64,000 nt of DNA, taken from positions 1-64,000 of the forward strand of contig NZ_MWQH01000007.1 in the NCBI RefSeq assembly GCF_002210295.1, in the 5' to 3' direction. The notes below the pieces were generated by a model. That model was not told where the DNA came from and made no database searches. It saw only the letters and a program-made list of their open reading frames with translations. The stretch is from Fibrobacter sp. UWB5 (lineage in GTDB: Bacteria > Fibrobacterota > Fibrobacteria > Fibrobacterales > Fibrobacteraceae). Shown here one piece after another: positions 25,908-33,804 of the stretch (positions within the stretch are counted from its first letter, which is position 1; each line of letters starts with the position of its first letter). A program made the position numbers and the translations under genes.

Positions 25908-27827
25908 ATGATGGGTATTGGTAAAGATTTTAAAGTTTCGGGCGTGGCCCTTGCCGCGTTCTGTTTAGCAGGTTTATTTGCCCCTGCGCATGCACAGACT
26001 AAGGTGGTCGTGGACCCTGGCAAAAAGTATCAGGTTTTCGAGGGCTGGGGCACGAGTCTCTGCTGGTGGGCCGTGAAGGCGGGCGCCTGGAGCGAGGCGA
26101 ACCGCAGCAAGCTTCTGGGTGCGATTGCCGACCCCGACACGGGTCTGGGCTACACGATTTTCCGCTACAACATCGGCGGCGGTGACCAGCCGGGCCATAA
26201 CCATTTGGACAAGGGTGACGGCGGCGCGAACGTTCCCGGCTACAAGCCTACCGAAAAGGGCGATTTCGACTGGACGGCCGATCCGTACCAGCGCACAATC
26301 GCGATTGAACTTTCTAAACGCGTGAAGAGCCCGATTTTCGAGGCGTTCAGCAATTCGCCCCCGTGGTGGATGACCAAGAGCGGCTGCGTTTCGGGCAGTA
26401 GCGACGGTAGCGACAACCTCAAGGAAGACTATTTCGACGACTTCGCGGACTACCTCTCCGAAGTGGCGCTGCATTTCAAGAAGGAATGGGGAATCACGTT
26501 CCGCACGGTGGAACCGTTCAACGAGCCGAGTGCTGGCTGGTGGAAGTCCAATGGCGGGCAGGAAGGTTGCGGCTTCAAGAACAACCAGACGAAGATGATT
26601 GTGGAACTCGGCAAGGCGCTTCAGAAGAAGGGCCTGTTCCCCGAGACTTCGGTGAGTGCTGCCGACGAGACGAACATCGGCGATGCCCTGAACCAGTTCA
26701 ACAAGTACAGTTCCGAAGCGCTCTCTTACATGTTCCAGGTGAACACGCACAGCTATTCCGGCGGCGACAACCGCGCAAAGCTTTTCAATGCGGCGTTCGC
26801 GAAAGACAAGAAGGTTTGGCAGTCCGAAACGGGCCCGCTTCACAAGAGCGGCGACGAGAACATTGCGCTCTGGATGGCGGGCGTGATTCTTGCAGACCTG
26901 CGCGACATGAAGGCGAGTGCCTGGGTGGATTGGCAGATTGGCGATCCGGCCGAGAACTGGCGTAGTCTCGCGCTGAACCACAGCAAGCAGACTTTCAGCC
27001 CGAATGCGCGTTACTATATGCATGCCGCATTCAGCCGCTACATCCGTCCGGGCTCCCGCATTATCGATAGCGACAACGGCAACACGCTCGCGGCACTCAC
27101 GCCCGAGGGAGCGCTGGTGCTTATCGTGCGCAATAGCGGTTCTAGCGACGTGAAGTATGAATTCGACCTGGGTGAATTCGTGAAGATTGGCACGAGCGCG
27201 AAGGTGGCGCGGTTCGAACTGCCGGGCAGCCTCACCAAGCAATCCGATATCGTGGTTTCGGGCAAGGCGCTTTCGATGACCGCGAAGTCCAACACGATTA
27301 CCACGATGGTGATCGAAGGCGCCGAAGGTGGCGTCTGCAAGCCGGATACAATTATCCCGTATGTGAAGGTGCATAACGGCGGCTGGAACGAGACTACCGA
27401 TGTTCAGGTAAATAAGGGCGACTCGCTGGTGATTGGCCCGCATCCGTGGGAAGGTGGCCGCTGGGTTTGGAGTGGTCCGAACAATTTCACCTCGACCGAT
27501 CGCGAAATCCGCTTCAAGAATCTTGACGGAAAATCGAGCGGTTACTATAAGGCGGTGCACACAAATGCCTCGGGCTGCGATGCTTCTGTAACCATCAAGG
27601 TGGTGGTGGACGACCCGGAAAATCCGTTCGTGGAGCCGGACACGACTCAGGAAGATTCGACGACGGCGATAAGGAATCGCAACCTTGCGGGCTTCGAAAT
27701 TGGGCCGAACGAGCCAATTCAGGTCTTTGATATGCAGGGCCGATTCTTGGGGCATTCTTTAAAGCAGGCTCCGGGAACTTACCTTGTCCGACAGGGTAAA
27801 AACTTGCGTCAGGTGCGAATCAAGTAG
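25908..27827 (+). CDS. secreted GH30 family glycoside hydrolase
   Basis: A 639-residue exported glycanase. It has a signal peptide (residues 1-30, ending APAHAQ) and a GH30 (beta/alpha)8 barrel beginning VFEGWGTSLCWW. The acid/base Glu is in EPFNEPSAGWW (about residue 205) and the nucleophile Glu in WQSETGP (about residue 307). The GWGTSLCWWA start is like endo-beta-1,6-galactanase/GH30 enzymes that act on side chains of plant or microbial glycans; the exact substrate is not determinable. A GH30 beta-sandwich follows, then an Ig-like region (about 490-590) and a short basic C-terminal tail ending VRQGKNLRQVRIK, the type common on secreted Fibrobacter enzymes. The gene has higher GC than the island before it. 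Confidence 0.88.
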   Translation: MMGIGKDFKVSGVALAAFCLAGLFAPAHAQTKVVVDPGKKYQVFEGWGTSLCWWAVKAGAWSEANRSKLLGAIADPDTGLGYTIFRYNIGGGDQPGHNHLDKGDGGANVPGYKPTEKGDFDWTADPYQRTIAIELSKRVKSPIFEAFSNSPPWWMTKSGCVSGSSDGSDNLKEDYFDDFADYLSEVALHFKKEWGITFRTVEPFNEPSAGWWKSNGGQEGCGFKNNQTKMIVELGKALQKKGLFPETSVSAADETNIGDALNQFNKYSSEALSYMFQVNTHSYSGGDNRAKLFNAAFAKDKKVWQSETGPLHKSGDENIALWMAGVILADLRDMKASAWVDWQIGDPAENWRSLALNHSKQTFSPNARYYMHAAFSRYIRPGSRIIDSDNGNTLAALTPEGALVLIVRNSGSSDVKYEFDLGEFVKIGTSAKVARFELPGSLTKQSDIVVSGKALSMTAKSNTITTMVIEGAEGGVCKPDTIIPYVKVHNGGWNETTDVQVNKGDSLVIGPHPWEGGRWVWSGPNNFTSTDREIRFKNLDGKSSGYYKAVHTNASGCDASVTIKVVVDDPENPFVEPDTTQEDSTTAIRNRNLAGFEIGPNEPIQVFDMQGRFLGHSLKQAPGTYLVRQGKNLRQVRIK

Positions 27828-27899
27828 GTTTGACCGATTATTTTGTAAAATATTACAAAAAACTTACCAAACAAGCGTGAATTTTGCTATCCTTTATTC

Positions 27900-28664
27900 A
27901 TGCTTTTACAAACAACTGCTCAAAAAATCGTTTTTTCTGTCCTTGCTGTGTTCCTCCTCATTACGGCCGGCAAGGATTGGTTTGACTTCTATTCCTGCGG
28001 CGCGGTAAGCCAATGCCTGTCGGATTCTGGCACCTTGCAGCTTTACACCAAGTCGGTTATGACAACCATGCTGACGATTCTTGCTTTCATTACCGCTTCG
28101 AAGGCGTTCTCCGGCCGCGATGGCAAGTTGCTGCGTGCGGCGTTCGTGTTCTCGCTGTTGGCGGACTACAGTTTCAGCCTGCTCAAGGCGACCGTTGCCG
28201 ATGCGGGAACCCTCAGCACCATTCTCGGTATTACCTTCTTCATGGTGTTCCAGAGCATCTTGATTTATAGGCATTCCCGCAAATCCGAAGACGACAAGAG
28301 CGTTCCTAAAATCTATGCGCTTTTGGCCGTAGCCGTTCTTGCTGGCATTGCCTTGATTGCTACCGGCACGTTGGGCCTCACCGTGGCTGTTGTCGTGGTT
28401 TACGGCGTATTCGTCATTACTTCGGTGGTCGTCGGTATTCTTGCTCCGCGCAAGGGATATTTCCCGGCCGCCAATGCAAAGCTGATCCGTTGGGGCATGG
28501 TTGCCTTCTTCTTTGGCGACGTGTGTGTTGGCCTTTCGATGGTCACGGGTGACGACCACAGCGCACTGCAGTCGGTTGCCGAAATTGCAAATAATATTAT
28601 ATGGTGGCTGTATGTGCCGGCGCAGCTCATGCTGATTCGTGCCTGCGTCAAGCCGAAAGCATAA
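27900..28664 (+). CDS. YhhN/TMEM86-like multi-pass membrane protein
   Basis: 254 residues with about eight membrane helices. The arrangement of KSVMTTML (helix with Lys), FSLLADYSFSL (acidic residue in helix), GITFFMVFQSILIYRH and FFFGDVCVGLSM resembles the YhhN family, which includes lysoplasmalogenases and keeps two Asp residues inside membrane helices. Two such Asp (LLAD and FGD) are present. Function in bacteria of this phylum is unknown. A bidirectional terminator follows. Confidence 0.55.
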   Translation: MLLQTTAQKIVFSVLAVFLLITAGKDWFDFYSCGAVSQCLSDSGTLQLYTKSVMTTMLTILAFITASKAFSGRDGKLLRAAFVFSLLADYSFSLLKATVADAGTLSTILGITFFMVFQSILIYRHSRKSEDDKSVPKIYALLAVAVLAGIALIATGTLGLTVAVVVVYGVFVITSVVVGILAPRKGYFPAANAKLIRWGMVAFFFGDVCVGLSMVTGDDHSALQSVAEIANNIIWWLYVPAQLMLIRACVKPKA

Positions 28665-28686
28665 ATTGCAAGTCAGGCGATATTAA

Positions 28687-28713
28687 AAAAACACCCTTTT
28701 AGGGTGTTTTTTT
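28687..28713. terminator. intrinsic terminator after the YhhN-like gene
   Basis: AAAAACACCCT/AGGGTGTTTTT, a perfect 11-bp stem around TTT, with A-runs and T-runs on both sides, so it can act in either direction. Confidence 0.9.
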
Positions 28714-28736
28714 ATTTGGAAATTTTGTCAGGGTAC

Positions 28737-28900
28737 AAAAAAGGCATCCCTCACGGTGGAACACTCGAAGCTACTCACTTAAAAATGATAGCAGTGCCTC
28801 GGGGCTTTGTTTTTCGCGTCGATGCGCGCCTAAACTGAACACCAAGAGCGACGAGCTTTAAAAATACTGTTAGATCGGGCGTTAATCCGTGGGATGCCTT
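28737..28900 (-). ncRNA. ssrS: structured RNA resembling 6S RNA
   Basis: About 164 nt on the minus strand. The ends pair strongly (AAGGCATCCC with GGGATGCCTT, extended by CCGT/ACGG). A second helix (TAGCAGT with ACTGTTA) and a terminal hairpin around GCGCATCGACGCG leave an asymmetric open middle, the overall shape of 6S RNA, which binds RNA polymerase holoenzyme. Strand is set by a good promoter just upstream on the minus strand and by a run of six U straight after the closing helix. No tmRNA, RNase P or SRP signature is present. It lies downstream of uvrC, within about 3 kb of zapA, a gene also near ssrS in some proteobacteria. Structure seen; identity inferred. Confidence 0.6.
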
Positions 28901-28906
28901 ACCTGT

Positions 28907-28935
28907 AATATAGACAACTTGAAGGGCAAAAGCAA
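28907..28935 (-). promoter_or_regulatory. promoter of the 6S-like RNA
   Basis: Minus strand: TTGCTT (28930-28935), 17-base spacer, TATATT (28907-28912), with the paired RNA end beginning seven bases later. From here to uvrC (28936-29066) there is only AT-rich DNA with an imperfect stem near 29020-29051 that may end uvrC transcription. Confidence 0.65.
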
Positions 28936-29066
28936 GCGAAAAAACGAAAAATATTTTTTTGTCCTTTTAAAATAAATGATAAGTAAAGAATTCTTATCGT
29001 TGCTTGGCGAAATTAGTTCATAAAGGTCGTTTTTATACAAACGAGCCTTAGTCCACTTTGGAATAT

Positions 29067-30947
29067 TCAGCCTTCTGAGTCTTTGTTGTCATCTAAACCG
29101 GATGGTCTGATAAAATCTGCACAATATTTTGCGACTTGGTCGCGTAGGTTGTTTCCGCGGACCTTGCCGAGCAGGATTTCGATGTCTTCGATGGGGGCCG
29201 CCATGAACGCTTCGGCGCTTCTGTACTTGCTCAAAATCTTGACGCGGGTCTCGTGACCCACACCTGGCATCTTGAGCCATTCGACTTCCAAGTCCTTTTT
29301 GCGCTTGCTGCGTTGGTAGGTGATGGCGAATCGGTGCGCCTCGTCGCGGGCATTCTGCAAAAGCTTTAGTGCAGGGCTGGTGCGGTGCAGCACGATGCTC
29401 TTGCGGTCGTCGGGGAACACGATTTCTTCGAGACGCTTGGCGAGGCCGATGAGCGGTAAATCTTGGTCGTGGCCGAGCTCCTTCAGAATCTGCATGGTGG
29501 CGTCTACCTGGCCTTTACCGCCGTCGCATACCCACAAGTCGGGCATGGGTACGCCCTCGTTTTCGAGCCTGCGAATACGGCGGGTCATCACTTCGCGCAT
29601 GCTGGCGAAGTCGTCGACTCCTTCCACTGTCTTGATGATAAACTTGCGGTAGTTGGCTTTGTCGGGGCGCCCGTTCTTGAAGGCCACAAGGCTAGCTACG
29701 GTGTTCGTGCCCGAAAGGTGAGAAATATCCACGCACTCGATGCGGAACGGCGTCTTTTTGAGTCCGAGAACTTTTTGCAGTTCGAATACGCTCTGGTCGA
29801 TTTCGCTGTACTTTTGCACTTCGGCGCGCATTTCCACGAGAATCATGTCGGCATTGGCGCCAGCTAGTTTCAAGAATCCGAGCTTTTCGCCGCGCTGGGG
29901 GCTTGAAAAACGCACCTTTCTTCCGGCTTTTTCCGAAAGTGCCTGTTCCAGAATCTCGCGGTCTTCCGGGAGCACGATGTCGGTTGCGATTTCGGCAGGA
30001 ATCAGGGGCGCCTCCATATACCAAGGAAGCACCATCTGCCTGAATATTTCGGTCTCGTCGTCTTCGAGTTTGCATTCCAGCCGGTAATGCCTGCGCCCCA
30101 TGAGCACGCCCTTGCGGTATTCCAAAATCACGGCCGCGGCCATGTCGCCATTACGGCGGAGCGTTACCACGTCCAGTGACAAGTTCGGGTCGCTGGTATC
30201 GGTCTTCTGGTGCGTGCCGGAAGCCTGCAATGCCTGGATTGCATCGCGCTTTTTCATGGCGGTTTCAAAATCCAGGTTGGCACTCGCTTCTTCCATCTCG
30301 CGCTGCCATTTGTCAATCAAGTCGTCGCGTTTGCCTTCGAGCATCAGGCGCGTACTTTCTACATCCTTGGCGTACTCTTCTTGCGTAATGAGCCCGGCAC
30401 AGGGGGCGCTGCAACGCCCGATATGGTAGTTGAGGCAGGGGCGCACGGGGTGCTTGGCCGGCAGTTCCATGGAACATTCGCGAATTTTGAACAGCCTTGC
30501 CGATATGTCGATGAGCTTGTCGATGTATCGCGAACCCATGTACGGGCCGTAATACTGGCGACCGTCCTTCTTGACCGAGCGCGAAAGCGATAGCCTCGGG
30601 AACGGTTCCTTGACCGAGAACGCCAGGTACGGAAAGTGCTTGTCGTCCTTCAGGAGCACGTTGTACTTGGGCGTGTGCTTTCGGATCAGGTTTGCTTCTA
30701 GAATCAGCGCCTCTTCTTCGCTTTCGGTAATAATCCACTCGATGTCGCGAATGTGGGGGAGCATCAGCGTGGCCGCACGGTGGCCGTTGTGCTCGGAGCC
30801 GTCGAAGTAACTGCGGACGCGGTTCTTTAGAACTTTAGCCTTTCCGATGTAAATGATTTTCCCTTGGGCGTTCTTCATGATGTAAACGCCCGGCCGGTCC
30901 GGCAATTCCGTCAGTCGCCGCTGTATATGTTCATTTACAGAAATCAT
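29067..30947 (-). CDS. uvrC: excinuclease ABC subunit C
   Basis: The 626-residue nuclease of nucleotide excision repair, which makes both incisions around a UvrAB-marked lesion. In order: GIY-YIG domain (PGVYIMKN ... IIYIGKAK, residues 19-37), the cysteine region CLNYHIGRCSAPC (about 170), a UVR motif binding UvrB (about 205-240), the RNase H-like C-terminal nuclease (ECVDISHLSG and WVCDGGKGQ) and helix-hairpin-helix repeats (about 560-610). The length is normal. It is divergent from the coiled-coil gene at 31018. Confidence 0.96.
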   Translation of the reverse strand: MISVNEHIQRRLTELPDRPGVYIMKNAQGKIIYIGKAKVLKNRVRSYFDGSEHNGHRAATLMLPHIRDIEWIITESEEEALILEANLIRKHTPKYNVLLKDDKHFPYLAFSVKEPFPRLSLSRSVKKDGRQYYGPYMGSRYIDKLIDISARLFKIRECSMELPAKHPVRPCLNYHIGRCSAPCAGLITQEEYAKDVESTRLMLEGKRDDLIDKWQREMEEASANLDFETAMKKRDAIQALQASGTHQKTDTSDPNLSLDVVTLRRNGDMAAAVILEYRKGVLMGRRHYRLECKLEDDETEIFRQMVLPWYMEAPLIPAEIATDIVLPEDREILEQALSEKAGRKVRFSSPQRGEKLGFLKLAGANADMILVEMRAEVQKYSEIDQSVFELQKVLGLKKTPFRIECVDISHLSGTNTVASLVAFKNGRPDKANYRKFIIKTVEGVDDFASMREVMTRRIRRLENEGVPMPDLWVCDGGKGQVDATMQILKELGHDQDLPLIGLAKRLEEIVFPDDRKSIVLHRTSPALKLLQNARDEAHRFAITYQRSKRKKDLEVEWLKMPGVGHETRVKILSKYRSAEAFMAAPIEDIEILLGKVRGNNLRDQVAKYCADFIRPSGLDDNKDSEG

Positions 30948-31017
30948 TTGTTTTTTGTGAAAAAATTTAGTTATCTTAATAATGTTAAAGTTCTAAAACT
31001 CATTAGACGGAGCAAAA

Positions 31018-31887
31018 ATGAATTTAGAAAAAATGAGTGTTTTATCTCAAAAAATCGAGGGTGTGCTGGGCACGGTCCGTACCCTCAAAGAAGAAAATGC
31101 AAAAATCAAACGCGAATTGTCGCAGGCTGTGGCCATGGCGCAGGACAAGACCCTGTTGCTTGAATCGGCCAAGCACGACCTGGCAGACTGCAAGGCCGCC
31201 CTTGACGCCCGCGCCAACCAGGCAAACGCGCAGCAGGAAATGCTGAATCAGAAAGATGCCGAAATCGCAAAGTTTGTCGACCGTGTCACGGTCTTTGGAC
31301 AGCAGCTTGTCGAAAAGGACGGCTGTATTGAAAGCCTGAACGACAAGATCCGCGAACTGACCGAAAAGTCCGACTTGCTGACCGGCCAGGTGAACGAAAA
31401 GGCGGAACTCCTGGGCGCCCTCAATACCCAGGTGGCCGAAAAGGATGCGACTATCGCAAGCCTCATGGAACAGCTTTCCGAAAAGAACGCCCTTGTAGAC
31501 AGCCTGAACGAACAGCTGCAGGCCCAGAACGAAGAAATTGCCGAAGCCCAGGAAAAGTTCAACCAGTTGGTGGCAACCATCGAAAACGAACTGGGTACAG
31601 ACATTGCTATCGACCAGGATGAATCTGCCGAACAGCCCGCAGAAGAATCTGTCGAAGAAACTGCAGAAGAAGCCCCGGAAGAACCTGCTGAAGAATCCGC
31701 AGAACAGGCCGACGCTGCAGATGATCTGGTGCTTGAAGAAGTGCCTACCGAAGAATCTGCGGAAGAAGAAGTGGCTCAGGAACCCGAAGACGATGTTCCG
31801 ACTATCGAAGTTCATGGGGCCGACGAGAACGACAACGATCTGTTCGCGAGCAAGCAGGAGGGCTCGCAGACAAATTTTTTCGGATAA
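31018..31887 (+). CDS. coiled-coil protein with acidic tail, ZapB-like position
   Basis: 289 residues. Residues 1-195 are a long coiled coil of near-regular heptads with repeated EKDxxIxSLxEQL units. Residues 200-270 are a low-complexity acidic tail rich in EESAEE/EEPAEE. The end is DLFASKQEGSQTNFFG. It is followed 43 bases later by zapA, so a role in division-ring organisation (ZapB-like, or a membrane-free scaffold) is a reasonable guess; sequence alone does not prove it. GGAG precedes the ATG. The acidic repeats look like those in the barrel protein at 54174. Confidence 0.65.
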   Translation: MNLEKMSVLSQKIEGVLGTVRTLKEENAKIKRELSQAVAMAQDKTLLLESAKHDLADCKAALDARANQANAQQEMLNQKDAEIAKFVDRVTVFGQQLVEKDGCIESLNDKIRELTEKSDLLTGQVNEKAELLGALNTQVAEKDATIASLMEQLSEKNALVDSLNEQLQAQNEEIAEAQEKFNQLVATIENELGTDIAIDQDESAEQPAEESVEETAEEAPEEPAEESAEQADAADDLVLEEVPTEESAEEEVAQEPEDDVPTIEVHGADENDNDLFASKQEGSQTNFFG

Positions 31888-31930
31888 GGATGCTGATGGA
31901 CGATGATCCATTCGGCGTAGGGATTAAATA

Positions 31931-32245
31931 ATGGCTAGCATCGAACCTTTGAAATCGGTAACTATTACCGTTGCCCAGGAATCCATTCAGATTCGCACCG
32001 ACTTGCCCGATGCGGAATTGAATGACATCGTGGAAAATATCAACCAGCGTTTTGAACGCTCGGCAAAGTTCCAGATGGACAACCGTAAGCGCATGGCATT
32101 GCTTACCGTGGAGCTTATGTCCGAAATCATGGAACTCCGCAAGCAACTGGGTCGCGCTAAAAACTATTATGACCAGATGGAAAAGGAAGTCCAGAACCTG
32201 ACGCTCCTCTTGGACGAAGGCGTGGACAATATCGAACAGCTTTAA
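31931..32245 (+). CDS. zapA: cell division protein ZapA
   Basis: 104 residues, the usual length. The N-terminal part KSVTITVAQESIQIRTDLPD is the ZapA beta-strand head, and the rest is a helix plus coiled coil (LLTVELMSEIMELRKQL), as in ZapA, which bundles FtsZ filaments at the septum. Second gene of a two-gene operon with the coiled-coil gene, followed by a terminator. Confidence 0.85.
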   Translation: MASIEPLKSVTITVAQESIQIRTDLPDAELNDIVENINQRFERSAKFQMDNRKRMALLTVELMSEIMELRKQLGRAKNYYDQMEKEVQNLTLLLDEGVDNIEQL

Positions 32246-32266
32246 CAAGTCTTACAAATTAAAAGA

Positions 32267-32292
32267 AAACCCGAGCGCTCGCCCGGGTTTTT
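32267..32292. terminator. terminator after zapA
   Basis: AAACCCG (32267-32273) pairs with CGGGTTT (32284-32290), with inner pairing around GCGCTCGC; the T-run continues. It can also serve the converging lipoprotein gene. Confidence 0.8.
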
Positions 32293-32312
32293 CGTTTGTT
32301 AAAGGTTTAGGT

Positions 32313-33248
32313 TTATTCGACGTCGGCGCCTTCGACGCAGCGCACGTTGTAGGCACGGGGACCTTCGCTGGACTGGAATGCCTTTTCGACATCTTCGCCG
32401 GAATAGGCCTTGATTCTCCAAGAGGTGTTGCTACCGTTTTGGATAATCCAGATGTAGCCTTGTCCGTCGTTCAGGCCGAATTCCGAGACCTTGCCCTCTT
32501 CGTCGAGCTTGAATCTTCCGCCAATGACCCACCAGCTATCGGGCTGGGCTGCGGCTGCGGCGGTGACTTCGTCTGCGGTCGGGAGACGCCAGCCCATGGG
32601 GCAGACTCTCTGTGCAACGCCGTAAGTGTAGTACACGCTCTTGTTCTTGGCGCATACGTCGTTGCCTTCCTTGTCTTCGCAGAAACTTCCGTTTTCGGTC
32701 TTGTACCTCAGGTTTTCAGCCATCCAGCGGACGCCAGCGACCGTTTCCAGTTTATAGGATTGGTTGTCGCGCATATCCGTCATGGTGTTGCCGCTGATGG
32801 TCGGCGGAACCTTTGCTTCTTCGGACATGCCGATGTCGATGCTGAGAGCAGACGACGAGGACTGGAGATCCGGGTTGGAAGTCATTCCGGCATACTTGGT
32901 TTCGCACTCCTGGCTCCAGCAGAAAACGCCACTGCTGTAGTTCGGGGTTTCGATCTTGCTCAAGTCAATGTCTTGCTTGACGATGGAATCACGGGTAATT
33001 GTTACCGTGCCGGGTTTTCCATCGCTGGACGACGGCGTCGGGTCCGAATTGCCATTAATAGAGGAAGAGCTTGTTGCAGGAGCTTCCGTTAATGATGAAG
33101 AAGATGACGCGACCGGAGATTCTTTTGCAGAAGAAATAGCAGGCTCTTCAGCAATAGGTCCGTTCGGGGTCAAGATATCATTGTCGGAACACCCCCAGAA
33201 TAAGCACACCACACCCACACATCCCAAAAATGTAGTGATCTTTTTCAT
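32313..33248 (-). CDS. FISUMP-domain lipoprotein
   Basis: 311 residues. Lipoprotein signal with lipobox LFWGC (Cys about residue 20), then a Ser-rich linker with SSSSS blocks (residues 40-85). The C-terminal 160 residues carry the Fibrobacter succinogenes major paralogous domain (TIGR02145 type): MTDMRDNQSYKL, GVRWMAENLRY, CPMGWRLPTADEV and a final YNVRCV. The domain is repeated many times in Fibrobacter genomes and its function is unknown; it is surface-exposed. TATATT lies seven bases before the ATG (33256-33261) and no Shine-Dalgarno is present. Confidence 0.92.
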   Translation of the reverse strand: MKKITTFLGCVGVVCLFWGCSDNDILTPNGPIAEEPAISSAKESPVASSSSSLTEAPATSSSSINGNSDPTPSSSDGKPGTVTITRDSIVKQDIDLSKIETPNYSSGVFCWSQECETKYAGMTSNPDLQSSSSALSIDIGMSEEAKVPPTISGNTMTDMRDNQSYKLETVAGVRWMAENLRYKTENGSFCEDKEGNDVCAKNKSVYYTYGVAQRVCPMGWRLPTADEVTAAAAAQPDSWWVIGGRFKLDEEGKVSEFGLNDGQGYIWIIQNGSNTSWRIKAYSGEDVEKAFQSSEGPRAYNVRCVEGADVE

Positions 33249-33255
33249 GCCTGTA

Positions 33256-33261
33256 AATATA
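33256..33261 (-). promoter_or_regulatory. -10-like TATATT close to the FISUMP lipoprotein start
   Basis: Minus-strand TATATT, seven bases, ATG; candidate leaderless promoter. Confidence 0.4.
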
Positions 33262-33316
33262 GTTTACATTTTGGGACTTAACGAGAAAAAAGAAATTTAC
33301 TATGTTTTAACTCACT

Positions 33317-33709
33317 ATGTCGAACGTTGAAATCTTTGATACTACTTTTGCAATGACCATCCTTGTGGTCCTTGCACTCGTTGTTCCCACGGCCCTTTTG
33401 GTGGCAAACTGGTTCCTGCACCCCGGGAAAATCAAGGGGACCTCGATCAAAGGTACGTCCTACGAATGCGGTGTCGCGCATGTTTCCGGTACTTCGGGTG
33501 AACGATATCCCGTAAAGTATTACATGGTCGCCATGTTGTTCCTGGTCTTTGACCTCGAAGTGGCGTTCCTCTACCCCTGGACCGTTCAGTTCCTCAAGGG
33601 CGGCTGGGACTTGCTGTTCGTGTTGCTCGGATTCCTCGTGATTCTTGAAGCAGGCTATATCTACCTGGTCAAGAAGGGTATCCTCAACTGGACTCGAATC
33701 CAAGACTAA
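33317..33709 (+). CDS. nuoA: NADH-quinone oxidoreductase subunit A
   Basis: 130 residues with three membrane helices. Characteristic complex I subunit A pieces are SYECGVAHVSG (about residues 48-58) and MLFLVFDLEVAFLYPW (about 73-88, with the conserved acidic residues). It belongs to the membrane arm near the quinone site. Unusually it stands alone: the next gene is N-acetylglutamate synthase and no other nuo gene is near, so the rest of the complex must be elsewhere. A strong terminator follows. Confidence 0.93.
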   Translation: MSNVEIFDTTFAMTILVVLALVVPTALLVANWFLHPGKIKGTSIKGTSYECGVAHVSGTSGERYPVKYYMVAMLFLVFDLEVAFLYPWTVQFLKGGWDLLFVLLGFLVILEAGYIYLVKKGILNWTRIQD

Positions 33710-33740
33710 GATTCGGGAAAGAGTATTCTATCTCAACTAA

Positions 33741-33773
33741 ACGAGCGCGGTCCCATGGGGCCGCGCTTGTTTT
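33741..33773 (+). terminator. terminator after nuoA
   Basis: ACGAGCGCGGTCCC (33741-33754) pairs with GGGGCCGCGCTTGT (33757-33770) with G-U pairs, followed by TTT. Confidence 0.8.
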
Positions 33774-33804
33774 ATGAACAAAACATTTTTCTACTTTATT
33801 GACT

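Noticed and set aside
25974-27755. A 593-codon minus-strand open frame opposite the GH30 gene
   Set aside because: Same codon-bias effect; Arg/His-rich translation with no motif, while the plus strand has all GH30 catalytic motifs.
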